From Blastobasis lacticolella (taxonomy: Eukaryota; Arthropoda; Insecta; Lepidoptera; Blastobasidae): a stretch of DNA of 64,000 nucleotides. Positions 47,441-59,690 of this stretch are shown in pieces (position 1 is the stretch's first letter; each line of letters starts with the position of its first letter). The position numbers and the translations under genes were made by a program. The stretch spans positions 10,637,057-10,701,056 of the forward strand of contig LR990043.1 of NCBI GenBank assembly GCA_905147135.1, given 5' to 3'. The notes beneath the pieces were generated by a model, which saw only the letters and a program-made list of their open reading frames with translations, was not told where the DNA came from and searched no databases.

Positions 47441-48354
47441 ATGTGTAATAATAACCGCGATAGTTTAAAACATTATATTAGGTATAATTTATGTAAAACG
47501 GCAATTTGCTAATATTCTCACTTTTGAACCACCAATGAAAAAATAGGGATGATGTAGAAGTCCTCAACTAATGTAGAAGTCCTATTGCTAATCCATGAAA
47601 AGTAAAGGTGAAAGGAAAAGGACAACATGGCACAAATATGAACATTATAACCTTGTTAAAAACTTAAATTGTAAGATACTACTTACTTTTATAAATAACA
47701 GAGTTTTCTTTGGCAGTGAAAACACTATGTTGGACTATGAGGTTTGAGTAATTTTAACTATATTTCGCAAGTTCTGGAGTTGGCCAATTTCACAATGTTT
47801 CTCTCAATAGGCATCCTCTCACGACACAGCGATATTGAAACATTGCTCAAAAATTCAAATAGAAGCCGATAGGAATCTATTATATTACAATAACAAATTA
47901 GAATTTACAAAAATACAAAAAAAACGATTTCTGTCAAAAAGTAGTTTCTTTTTCTAAAAGTTCGGTTTGGCTTTGGATACAAGGTATCAGAAGTGAATTA
48001 TTATAAAAAAATAACTATCGCGTATTATTTATATAGGTATATTAATTTTATTCTAGAAATGTATAAACATAATTTTAAGATATTATAATATTTTTTATTA
48101 TCTGCACATTTTGGTGATATTTTTGTATGCAACCGGGATGTCTAGTATGTAAAATTATTTTTAACACGTTCGTGGGCAGTGACGGCTATTTCCATAAAAA
48201 TGGATTGTGAAAATTGGCAGTACGGTATAAGCCGTACGTATTCAAGCTCCCTTAAAAATCACAACGGTCATAACAGACTGTTTTTCATACGATTATCGGA
48301 TAGACCACGCCCACTGCCATTCTGTGTAGGCATGCCACTGCACTACTGCCAAAA

Positions 48355-48768
48355 TGAGGAGTTTTCCAATAGGTATTTAAGGCATTCCTAACCGCTCACT
48401 AGATGGCGCCCCGACAGTTTTGGTAATTGATAATTGCTTGAAATAGGTTCTTAGCAAACAGGATATAAACCCTGGGTACGTTGTATTGGATAATATTATA
48501 TTTGTCAATAGTTTTCAACCATTTTAGAGGTTGTAATAATAATGGAACATAGTGCCAACTTCCATAAATATTTATTTTTACACTTCGTTCAACCTTTAAC
48601 AGTTACGTTTATATTAATAAACACTTTATTTTTATGTTTAGTATTAGTTGGTTGCATGAAATCACTGCCACCATCATACAGATTAAAAAAAGATTACCAA
48701 AATTGTAGTAGCGCCATCTATTGATGCTTTTTGAAACCAACTATCAATACCTACTGGAAAACTCCTCA
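48355..48768 (-). mobile_element. TGAGGAG family, copy 3, nested
   Basis: Reverse orientation to copies 1 and 2; ends TGAGGAGTTTTCCAATAGGT and ACTGGAAAACTCCTCA. Interior words TTCAACCTTTAACAGTTACG match copy 1 in reverse. Confidence 0.78.
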
Positions 48769-49312
48769 TTAAGCGTTGTAAGGAGATTTTTTTTGGGGCC
48801 TCACACTTACATACTCATTAGTGCACACACTGACAGTACGGGTTTGACCGTCGTCTTTGTATGAAGTGGGGGTGGGCCCCATCACTTAGTGTCACGCCGA
48901 ACGGCATCGACGCAGAGAGCGTGTGCGCCTGCCTACGCGAATTTTAAATTGCGCAGCAAAAGTGAGTACCTGCGATAATCTTAATTGATAATACGCATAT
49001 TATATTTATAAATTTGCATTGACAACGTAATAAAACAGAGTAAATTGCAGTAAAACAATTATTTACGACAAAAATATGTACCTGATACCGCAATATCGTA
49101 CCTACCGAACTATTTTGTATCAAAGTAAGATTTGGTAAGATATTAAACAAAAATCATTGTGATAATTCATATAGTACCTACATAGGTATATAATTTCCTC
49201 GATCACGCATTAGAAACCCTATCCTTATGTAGCCTCGTACTAATAGGAAGAATGACATTCAATTTATTGTTGTTTATGTTGTGCTTGTGCTCAGTGTTAT
49301 TTTTTTCTTTAG

Positions 49313-49405
49313 ATGCCTAGATTGAGAAAAAAGAAGGCAAGCAACACGCCAGTGTCCAAATCATCTAGCGCTGAAGAAGATCCATTTTATGACGATGGAC
49401 CTTAA
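49313..49405 (+). other. 30-codon frame after a splice-acceptor-like site
   Basis: TTTTTTCTTTAG is followed by ATG and a frame reading MPRLRKKKASNTPVSKSSSA, EEDPFYDDGP, then TAA. Highly charged, so not random-looking. It could be a last exon of a lost transposase in the piggyBac-type element. No family is recognised. Confidence 0.25.
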
Positions 49406-51929
49406 GTCTGATTTTTACAAAAACTAGGTATTATTTCTTACCTAGTCATTAATTGCTCCATAAGAGAACTTGTTTTGTTTATTAGTATGTTCAATTGTTT
49501 GATATTTGAGTTAAGTTTTTAAATTAATTATGACTGTTAGAAAAGCTTGAAAATGACAGTGGTATCTTAAAATACTGTTAACGTGAGTAGGTGGATATGT
49601 TCCAGTAGATTTCGACACAATAATTAATTTCATTTCATAAGGAAGATAACTGTTTTATTTGTTGATTTTAACTAGATGTGCCATATTATTTGTAAAGTCC
49701 TTAGATATATGATTGGTTTTCGCAGCAAACACTTGATTTTATTATCGTCCTTATTGACAATAAAAAAATATTTACAAAACGTCTTTTATTTAAGATTATA
49801 TTTCAAGATTTATTTATGTTTTAGTACTACTGCTATAACTGTACTGTCACCGATGTTAATGTTATTCAGTAATAGCAGTGGCGGTACGGCCATTACCGTA
49901 CTACTACTATAACCGTACTGTCACAATCTTCTCTGTAATTTAGACAGAGTATTGTCAGTACGCTGAAGACAGTCGTGTGAATTTTTATGGGAATTTCCAG
50001 TGATTTTTCTGGATTTGCACTGCCCACAAACGTGTTAAAAAGTTATTTGACAGCCACTCGATGCGGTCGCTTTTACTAAGTTTATGACTCTGGATACTGC
50101 GTTTCCGCCCCGTGGCACAAACTATGATGAACGTCACAGATTACTAATAATTACTATAGATTTGAAACGTCCATAGAGACACGGACGTCGTAGAGAAAAC
50201 CGCCAGAATCGGTTTTGACGTATAGTTTGACATAACAATTTTGACAAGTGCTAGTGCTGCGGTCATATCAACATAACAATCTATCGATTGCGAATTGGCT
50301 AGGGATGCCACATCTATTACATTTTCTCGATTTTCATATTGTAGTTTATTATTACTGATTTCTAATTCTTATATTAAAGAAAACACAAATGGCACATAAT
50401 TGACATACATATAATTTGTCTAGAAATTAATTACGAAGTAATAGTAAAGCGCCTCTCAATTTAAAATAATCACCGCAGGATCACAGAATGTTTTTAAGTT
50501 GTGTTCGACACCATCTACCTGAAAATAAAAGTCAATAATGAAGCTTTAATGTCATCGTAGTACCAATGTACTAGTGCAGACCTGTGTACACCTGTAAATG
50601 TCCATTATCAAGAGGATGTGTACTATCAAAAGCAAAAATAAATTGATGACTCGAACAAATAATAGTGCACTTCAAATATAAGTTTGGCCATATAGAAGTC
50701 TTATTTAGCATTTGCTTATATTTACCTAATAGAAATTCATGTTTTGGTGCAAATAAGTATTGCTTGTTACAAGGGCCAATTAATTTATCTGAGAGAAATA
50801 ATTTAAATGTCAATAAATATACAAAATTTTGAATGTGTTCTATCAAATGCAAAAATAAATTGATGTCTCGAACAAACAAATAGTACACTTCAAAAATAAG
50901 TTTAGCCATATAGAAGTCTTGTTTAGCCTTTGCTTATATTTACCTAATAAAAAATCATGTTTTGGTACAGGTATAAATGTAGGTAGGTACTTATATCCAA
51001 ATAAAGCTACGCGTCGACTAGTCCGCACCGCAAGAGCCGCACGCGCCGCACGCGCCTCACGCATCGCATTGAGATATTGCTGACGTTGCTGATGGCATGG
51101 CCACACTGGCCGCACCGCACGCACCGCAATTGCGGGCAGGGATGCCAACTGTGTATCATGGTTTGGTCTAATAAATGACACTTCAAAATAACGCTTAGAT
51201 GATAACCCCGATTGCTCTTTCTCTTTGCTCTAAAAAAAAATTAAAGTCTTTGCTGACTGTCGGTACGGGTTATCCCTCTATATTTATAATATTAGTTCAT
51301 TAAAGTATCATTTAATTTCTTGTAATGGATATTGATGAAGACATGTTGTTTGTTGGCAGATGAAGAGGAACGTAAACCGAAATAACGTCAAGCATGGGTT
51401 CATAAAATAAATATGAAGAGACCAATATTTTGTATTACATTCGTATGTAAAAATCTATTTTCATAGTTTCCGAGATATTCTCAAGCCCTATTTGACAAAA
51501 CAACATACAAAGTTTAGAAGGGCTGTAGTGCCAGAAAAAGACTGGTAGTTTGTTTAAGGTAAGCATATATTATTAATTGGTACGTATTTACATATTTCCT
51601 ACATTATTATTAGGTACTATTAATTATTTACAGTCCGTTGCAAAAAAACGGACAATTAGGTCAACTTTCATACAATCCTTCGAAGGCCATTTAAATGGTA
51701 ACGCGGGCAAAAGCTAAACTGTCATAAAAACGATTTCTACGCGGGCGTGCTTGCGGGCAAAAGCTGGTCAAAATATATTTCCAGTTTTATTGATTTTTAA
51801 AAAAAATTTCTTTGTTCTATTTCAATTTCAAAACTAAACCTTAAAATATCTTTATATCATAACATTATTACTTACTTATTTCAGATATATAACTGTTCAA
51901 ATTTGTACAAGCATTCCAACCCTCTGCAC

Positions 51930-52365
51930 GAGTCGGATTGAGCAGAGCAACTATACCTACGAGGGGCCACGAGTTGCTGATACATACAAAATCAAAATGC
52001 ATATTTAAAAAGCGTGTAAAGGAACATTATGTGCCTGAATGTTATACAATACCTGTATTTATTTTATTATGTATATATGTATGTGTATTTATAAATATAC
52101 TATATTGTGTGTATTTAGTATCTCATTTATAATTTATGTAGTTTATTAAATATAGATATGTTTTTAAACTATTGCGCACGTCTCATCTCCTATAATCTAT
52201 AATGTCCCTCTTCTATAGGCCTGCTGGAAGAGAGTTCTTCTTAGAAATAAGTAGTGCATGTTGTGTCGTCTTTAATTTTGTAATTTCTGTATACTATATT
52301 GTATGCAAAAATTATTATTTTTTATATTGTGTGCAATAAATTGTTAAATAAATAAATACAACAAA
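51930..52365 (+). mobile_element. LINE 3' end, nested
   Basis: Contains a RGHELL and IFKKRVKEHY frame end typical of Jockey-type C-termini, then an AT-rich 3' UTR ending in AATAAATAAATA. Confidence 0.55.
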
Positions 52366-54689
52366 GAGTAACATCTAGGATCTACGAGCTCATCTAACTT
52401 AAAAGGTCGTCAATTACAATCAAATTACAATAATTTTTAGGACCTAAATGGTTTACTGTAAACATTTAAGTTTTATTCAATACTAGCAGCCGCCCCGGCT
52501 TCGCATGAGTACCACTACGGGTACACGGGTTAATTTCAAGCGAAAATATTCGATTCCTCACACGACCGCTGCGTAGGGAGCCGACCGCGTGAGTAAGCCA
52601 CGCGGCACTTTATTTCTTGACATTGACGGGGAGTCCCGTACCCCATGCTGCCTAGATAGTCGAGCGGACTGAGCGGCGAATACGCGACTTTTTTCTAATA
52701 TTCACATTTTTAAACTCGTGATATCTTTCGAATGGAATGTCTGAATTGAATAATTCAAAAAGTTATAAAAAGGTATTGAAGCAGTCGTGAATATAAAGTA
52801 ATTTATTTTGATAAGGATTAATACCAAGGTACAAATAAAGAGCGTTTTTTAGCGGCGTCATTTCAATTAAATTTAAAAAATAAAGGACCATTATTGTGAC
52901 ATAACTATAATAGTTAGACATATACTGTCGCAACACTTTTTGTAGATAATGATGTGTTCTGCAAAGTCGTACTACATTATTTTGTTCTATCATCAATAGT
53001 TTTCGCAGCACACGCGTTGTAAGGAATTTTTTGGGTATTTTTTTACACCTTGGATTACATTATTGAAGTTTTAGTAATGTTCCATATTAAAAAAATATAT
53101 AATATAGCCTATGTCACCCGGGGATAGTGTAGCTTCCCAACGGTGAAAGAATTTTTGAAATCGGTCCTGTAGTTTTGAAGCCTATTCAATACAAAAAAAA
53201 AAAAAATCAAACCTTTCCTCTTTATAATATTATTATTCAATATCTACTTAGTTACTTTTGGGTTTTGAATTTTTGAGGTACTTAGGATTTGAATTTTTCT
53301 TACTAAGAAGGTTGTCAAAATAATGACCACTCTACAATATTTTTGAGTAAATGTTTTATTTTCAATATCGAATTTTTATTCAATAGCTACATTATTAACG
53401 GTTTTGAAATTGTCTCCCAACAGCCGTGTCATTCTATTGCTGAAAGATAGGTATCTCCTACTATTGAGTACGTCTCAGCCTGGACTTCGAATTGTTATAG
53501 CATTATAAGAGTAGGTATAGTATTCTGTAGTATACCCACTCTTATACTAGTATTGCGCACGAAAGTTAGCTGAGTCCTGATATGTAGATATACAAATTAC
53601 AGAAAGATACATTGAATTATCAATGTTCATGCTTTGCTTCTTGGCTTTACAAAGCAGACACTTTTTGTGCTGGTAAGTGTATGTCATCGCCGTCGCCGCC
53701 GCTGACACCGGGTCTATCTGATTGTCTGAGTTTATGGCACTATATAACTCTTTACAGCGGTATGCTTATGCATACCGGCCAAAACAATGGATCCGGAAAA
53801 CTGAGTTTAGATTATAAAATTCTTTGGCCGGGTTTACATAAAATGACGTAAATTCGAAAATTTCAAAACAAGCGACTATGGAGTCACCAACTAGAAAAAG
53901 TTACTGAATTTATTTATTCTTAATATTTAGTGTGTAGCACTAAGAAATCGGGTGTTATGTTAATTTACACGTTTAATAAATTGAGTAATAAAACGTGTAA
54001 TAACACTAAGAAATAAAAACGGACCTCTTTCCTGATACAGGCAGGTTTAGGTACCAACAATCGTGACTAAGCCTTCGATATTATCCGCGATGTCTCACAC
54101 CACATTAACCATACATGTGGAAACAAGCTCAACAATTTTGCGGGCTCAGTACATCCAGGGTGTTCCCAAGGAACGGGTTATCAATAAAACCAGTCGAAGT
54201 CCACATTCAAAAAAGGTATATTAAAAATTCACATCACAAATTATACACGGTACATATCACTACCGCAATGTAAAAGGTAGGCAGCGCCATCTAGTGACAT
54301 CAAGCGGAACTATCTATAAAATGTATGACTAAAACAGTGTGATGTTAAAATACGTTCAACAATGTGCATAATATGGAAGATGCAAATATTGTAATTGAAA
54401 TGAAAATAAGTCAATACAACAAGCTGAACGTTTGTTTAACTTAATGAAACTTAACAACAGTAATTCGAGTAGTAAATGAGGATTCAGGGCTAGACCCTAC
54501 TCGCCGGACTCATGCAGCACGGATCCAAAATAATTGAACTTCTATGTTCTATTGCCATTTACGCTGTTTATACGATTGGTTTCAAGATCCGCGCTGCAGC
54601 TAGCCATATAGGTCTTCTTTTGGCGACGCGCGACGTTCAGCTTCAAACCACAGTAGATCTGTATATAATACCTACCCCCTGTATTTGAT

Positions 54690-54790
54690 CCGTATATCCC
54701 CTAGTGTTGCTGATGTCCATCGGCGGTGGTGACCACTTTCCATCAGGTGACCCGCTTGCCTGTTTCTCAGCCGTATAAAAAAAATTATAC
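54690..54790 (+). mobile_element. Jockey/CR1-type LINE tail, nested
   Basis: GTGTTGCTGATGTCCATCGG, then GTGACCACTTTCCATCAGGT and an A run. Confidence 0.75.
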
Positions 54791-55600
54791 AACCGTCAAT
54801 ATGTAATAATCTCAACAGTGTGGCTTCTACACCACCCGTTATTTTATAGGTCATCAAAATAAGTATTATTGAAGCTACTCCATAGATGCTCTGTTCTAGT
54901 AACAACAAACAATGGGCCAAATATTGGCAATGTTTCCAAGTCAACCAGAACTAAATTTATTTTTCTTCAATTTGACTATTACTTATAATATAACTTATTC
55001 TATGAAAATAACATTTAAAAATTTACCAGTTCCTAATTTATTTTTCGCCAAAGTAAAACACTATAAAATTTCGCCACGCTGTCTCCAAATTTCGCCAGTA
55101 TAGCGAAAAAATAATCCAATGTGGCAACACTGTCAACAAGAATTTCTTTCTAAAAAGAGAAGTCTATAGTTTCGATTGCTCTATGATCCAAAATCTTTGG
55201 TTTCGAGCAATTATCTAGAACTCTCAGTCACAAATTAAAAAATACTAACTGTTGATAATAGCAGTAGGTTCGAATGGGTACTTAACAACTTATATCCTTC
55301 TCTATCAGACATGTCATATGCACCATTAAAAAAGGAAACAAAATATAGATTGTGACTCCAGCTATAAGTAGGCTCTAAAGTCGAATATATTTGCGGCAAA
55401 TTCTATAGTTTAATATCCGTGTGACGTCACGGGCCAGCCCTCAGGGTTCCCAACCCAGCGATTTCTTCCACAAATTTAGGGGTATGTGGGATTAGATATT
55501 TTAGATAATGTTCATATTGTTGGGGTATATTTAGTGGCTTAGGTACTTTGTTTATATTTAATTTTACATAAAATTATTAAGGCAGATTAGATTATAGCTT

Positions 55601-55822
55601 TAGACGCTGTCTAAAAAGTGAAGCGACTTAGGAAATTATAAGAATGATTGACATCAACAAGTAATCAACTTGATTTAGAATAATGAAGACGTCCATCTTT
55701 TAGCTCCTATCTTGTTGTATACAGACGGTCCTCATTATTCAATCAGTTATGCTTAGGTATCTACTTGTTGATTTCAATCAATCTTATAATTTCGCTGGTT
55801 GCTAAACTTCTTAGACAGAGTT
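55601..55822. mobile_element. 220-bp inverted-repeat element
   Basis: Left CTGTCTAAAAAGTGAAGCGA and the reverse complement of the right end (CTGTCTAAGAAGTTTAGCAA) begin arms that pair imperfectly for about 90 bases, sharing GAAATTATAAGA and ATCAACAAGTA. Non-coding. Confidence 0.6.
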
Positions 55823-56745
55823 TAACACATTAAGTTCACAGATGTTGTACGCGTACAAGGAAGGAGATTAATGTCTTAGAGGCCAGCTCAGGACATTTTT
55901 TTTGTTATAAAATTGGTCAGCAGCGTTTCCTGTTTTTTGATTTACGTGCCAAGCGTGGAGTTTGTGACAAACCCCCCCACTAGTTTATAGCAGGCTTAAA
56001 TACTGATGTGCAGTTACAATTTAAACTTACAATATTTTTCTTATATTTATGGGTAAATATTTTATGACTTAGTCTCCCATTTCAGGCAAATAACGCCTTT
56101 TTTTCTTGTACCCCTGTCCGCATCGCCCGCATTTTATGCTGGTATCCCTAACTACTGACAATGCGGTGCGGCTGTGCGGCGCGGCCAGTGCGGGTAGTGA
56201 ACGCACTCCTATACAAACTCATACAAAGCAACCCGAAATGCGATGCGTGCGGCGCGTGCGGCTCGTGCGGTGCGGGCTAGTCGACGCGTAGCTTTCGTCT
56301 CGCTTATTACAAGGACCAATTAATTTTTCTGTAAGAAATACTTTAAATGTCAACACGGTCAATAAATATACAAAATTTTTAAGAAGTGTTTATACATGAA
56401 ATAAATGCACCTAATACCAGTTATGCTTGTTAGCCCAATATGAACAACCAATGGCGAATGCATAAAGCAAAATGCAATTTCATGCTTCACACATATAACC
56501 AAACAAAATAAGTTTACAATAATATACCTAGTATACCTACTTTTCAATTAAAACGATTACCATAGTAGGCCTCTGGGTATGCGTGGTCATAATCTTGATT
56601 GACCATTCCTCAAAACACCTGGAAAATGGAAACAGGAATGTTAAGTATTTTAATATAACCGTCACAGTTAAAGGGAGTGGCAAGGAAAGGTTTTGTCTAA
56701 TAATTATATTCTATGAATGCTTACAATGAAACATTCGGTATAATT

Positions 56746-56868
56746 TTAAGGTTATGTTCCGGGTTACCTACCGCATACCTTAGTTGACGAGTAGCCCGAT
56801 ATTTCGACACAGTTGCATGCATCATGGTCACCGGACGCGGTAGGAAACCCGGAACGGAACATAACCTT
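56746..56868. mobile_element. 125-bp inverted-repeat element, in duplication copy 2
   Basis: Paralogue of the element in copy 1, with a few substitutions. Confidence 0.65.
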
Positions 56869-57418
56869 AAAATGTGTAATAATAACCGCGATAGTTTAAA
56901 ACATTATATTAGGTATAATTTATGTAAAACGGCAATTTGCTGATATTCTCACTTTTGAACAACCAACAAAAAAATAGGGATGATGTAGAAGTCCTCCACT
57001 AATGTAGAAGTCCTATTGCTCCATGAAAAGTAAAGGTGAAAGTAAAAAGGACAACATGGCACAAATATGAACATTATACCCTTATTAAAAACTTAAATTG
57101 TAATATACTACTTACTTTAATAAATAACAGAGTTTTCTTTGGCAGTGAAAACAGTGTTGGACTATGAGGTTTGAGTAATTTTAACTATATTTCGCAAGTT
57201 CTGGAGTTGGCCAATTTCGCAATGTTTCTCTCAATGGGCACCCTCTCACGACACAGCGATATTGAAACATTGCTCAAAAATTCAAATAGAAGCCGATAGG
57301 AATCTATTATATTACAAAAACAAATTAGAATTCACGAAAATACAAAAAAAAATGATTTCTGTCAAAAAGTAGTTTCTTTTTCTAGAAGTTCGGTTTGGCT
57401 TTGGATACAAGGTATCAG

Positions 57419-58359
57419 TATACTTTCCTTGTCTAAAATAGGATGATAATTTTGACAGATCACAGTAGGGATGTGGTTGTGTAAAATCGTTAATGAATCT
57501 ATTCGATTATCGATTATCATTCTCATAGAACTTGGAATCGATAGTTGCATGGTTATGCTATACGTATTATACAAAATAAACTATTAATTTTCTTCTGAAT
57601 TAATAATTTATTAATACGACATTAAAAACCCTTCTACAACGACGATTATGACACGTGCGTATTTCTATTCGGTCAGTCATCCTATTACGTAGAATACGCG
57701 TGACTCGAAATTGTTGTTGTGAAAGGTCTCTTAAGGTGAAATTCAAACAAAGAATAAGAGTTTAGTTACAAAAAATAATTAGGTTACCTAAATGTTAAAA
57801 TTAAATATTCGATTATATTATATCAATATCGATTTTCAATTGTCTGTTGTTATTCGTTATTCATGGCACTTCACTAAAGGGGCGGGGCCTGTCTATGAAG
57901 TACGACATTTTCCGTAGTACATTTTACCGAAAAAAAACACAAAGCTTCATGGGCGTGCGCCAAAGACCAACAATTAGTGAGCTGTCAAAATTATCATCCT
58001 ATTTTAGACAAAGCATAAAATAGGATGATAATTTTGACAGCTCACAAATTGTTGGCCTTTTACAACAACGAATTCGAGTCGCGCGTATTCAACGTAATAG
58101 GATGACTGACCGAATAGTGATACGCACGGGTCGAAATCGTCGTTGTGGAAGGGTTTTTAATGTCGTATTAATAAATTATTATTTCAAAATAAAATAAATT
58201 GTTTATTTTGTATAACATGTACTGAATACCCGTGCAACTATCGATTCCAAGTTCTATGAGAATGATAATCGATAATCGAATAGATTCATTAACGATTTTA
58301 CATTACCCCATCCTTACTGTGAATTGTCAAAATTATCATCCTATTTTAGACAAGGTATA
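57419..58359. mobile_element. Two short inverted-repeat elements head to head
   Basis: Element 1 (57421-58014) and element 2 (58015-58357, reversed) share ends near CTTGTCTAAAATAGGATGAT and AATTTTGACAG. At their junction two terminal repeats meet and form a palindrome (57981-58040). Element 1 carries about 230 extra bases relative to element 2. TA at both outer edges fits a Tc1/mariner-type target. Absent from duplication copy 1. Confidence 0.78.
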
Positions 58360-58400
58360 GTGAATGTTTATAAAAAAAGAACTTTCGCGTATTATTTATT

Positions 58401-58811
58401 TAAAGCATTCCTAACCACTCACTAGATGGCGCCCCGACAATTTTGGTAATTGATAATCGCTTGAAATAGGTTCTTAGCAAAGAGGATATAAATACTGGGT
58501 ACGTTTTTATCAATAGTTTTCAACTATTTTAGAGGTTGTAATAAATTATTGCAAACAAAACAAACGTCAATTTGACTGAGTCAGTTCGTTTCATGGACGC
58601 TAGGATCTAGGAATATTTCTTTGTATATTTCGTTCAACCTTTAAAAGTTATGTTTATATTAATAAACATTTTATTTTTAAGTTTAGTATTAGATGGCTGC
58701 ATGACATCATCACAAACATACAGATTTAAAAAAATATTACCGAACTTGTAGGAGCGCCATATATTGATGCTTTTTGAAACCAACTGACAATACCTACTGG
58801 AAAACTCCTCA
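58401..58811 (-). mobile_element. TGAGGAG family, copy 4, truncated at one end
   Basis: Interior and right end (TACTGGAAAACTCCTCA) match copy 3. The outer 20 bases of the left end are missing. Confidence 0.72.
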
Positions 58812-58814
58812 TTA

Positions 58815-59690
58815 TAAAAAAATCTTAAATACGTAATTTATTATTTTACTCACTCATATCGGCGCCCTAGAGTCTAGATAGCCGACATCATTATAATTGG
58901 ATCTATCATCATTATTTTAACATCAGGGCCGACTTTTCCAGCGCGGCGCATGAGGGCCCGCGGTCCACCACGACACAAACTTACAACGACGTTAGTTTAA
59001 AGGATATGGTATTGGTATTCGTGACTTATATAGCATAAAAATAAAATTCCTCGAGGGTGCTTGATTTCTGGTGTTAATCAAAACAAGAACATCACAGCGC
59101 ACAATAATGCGTGCGCGCGCTGCTATTGTTAACTAACCACAGACAAACAAACAAAACAAGGACCAGGTAAAGAGTATCTAACCGATAGACATCTTATCAC
59201 GACCAATAACTCGATGCGCCGTCACGGCCATTCTGATAATACGACTGACCTCGGGCGTTAAGTTGTTCTTATAGCTTCACCGCTAGTGATCCGCTCGATC
59301 ATCCTGACAATCAAGATTTGTTACTATGATTGCCACCTATTTCTCAAACGAACTCAAGAGTACAACATTCCACCATTGACTCGAGCCCGACATATAGAAC
59401 TGCCAAATAAACCTAATTTGTAGTTACACAACAACAACGTCTAAGTAACGCACACGGACCGATCATGTGCGTCCAATGAAATAGCCCCATAGTGTTGATG
59501 TGCACCCATCAACCAAATTTGTCTGTAGGTACAATGTACATCCATGTTTATCTACGTCACCGTCGTGAACATCGTGACCATGTAACAAGCAACTCTAGGT
59601 CAACCTTAAACGTACCAAAGTCATCGTCTGCGCCTGATCTTTGGTTATTTTAAACCAACTTGCACATACCCGGTATGGCTCACATAAACA
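58815..59690. other. Intergenic sequence, no gene seen
   Basis: Composition is less AT-rich than its surroundings and no frame above about 60 codons is convincing. It leads into the 94-bp array and may belong to the same unit. Confidence 0.4.

Larger units (their letters stand above)
46018..48045. repeat. Segmental duplication, copy 1
   Basis: From GCGTCCATAGAGACACGGAC to the CGCGTATTATTTAT stretch near 48035, this sequence recurs at 50163-58399 with scattered substitutions once later insertions are removed. Open frames inside it are short and repeated, and I see no gene. Similarity may start as early as 45825, just upstream of Cwc15. Confidence 0.85.
48161..50038. mobile_element. piggyBac-type element, non-autonomous, 1.88 kb
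   Basis: Both ends are TTAA. The left end TTAACACGTTCGTGGGCAGT and the reverse complement of the right end TTAACACGTTTGTGGGCAGT differ at one base, and a subterminal TTCCATAAAAAT-like block follows on both sides. TTAA target duplication is the signature of the piggyBac superfamily. No transposase frame is left. A TGAGGAG-family element is nested at 48355-48768. Confidence 0.85.
51003..56295. mobile_element. 5.3-kb element with GC-rich terminal inverted repeats, class unknown
   Basis: Left end starts AAAGCTACGCGTCGACTAGT and continues CCGCACCGCAAGAGCCGCAC. The reverse complement of the right end is AAAGCTACGCGTCGACTAGC, CCGCACCGCACGAGCCGCAC. The arms match for about 51 bases with two differences, then again after a 9-base gap. 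Subterminal CCGCACGC-type words recur at both ends. Copy 1 keeps the unoccupied site (AAATAAGTCTCGCTTATT, near 46886). No transposase frame found. LINE debris is nested inside (51930-52365, 54015-54120, 54690-54790). Confidence 0.75.
50163..58399. repeat. Segmental duplication, copy 2, split by insertions
   Basis: Matches copy 1 in three pieces: 50163-51002, 56296-57418 and 58360-58399. The gaps are the 5.3-kb GC-rich-ended element and the head-to-head pair of short elements. A deletion of about 35 bases near 50750 is also seen against copy 1. Confidence 0.85.
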
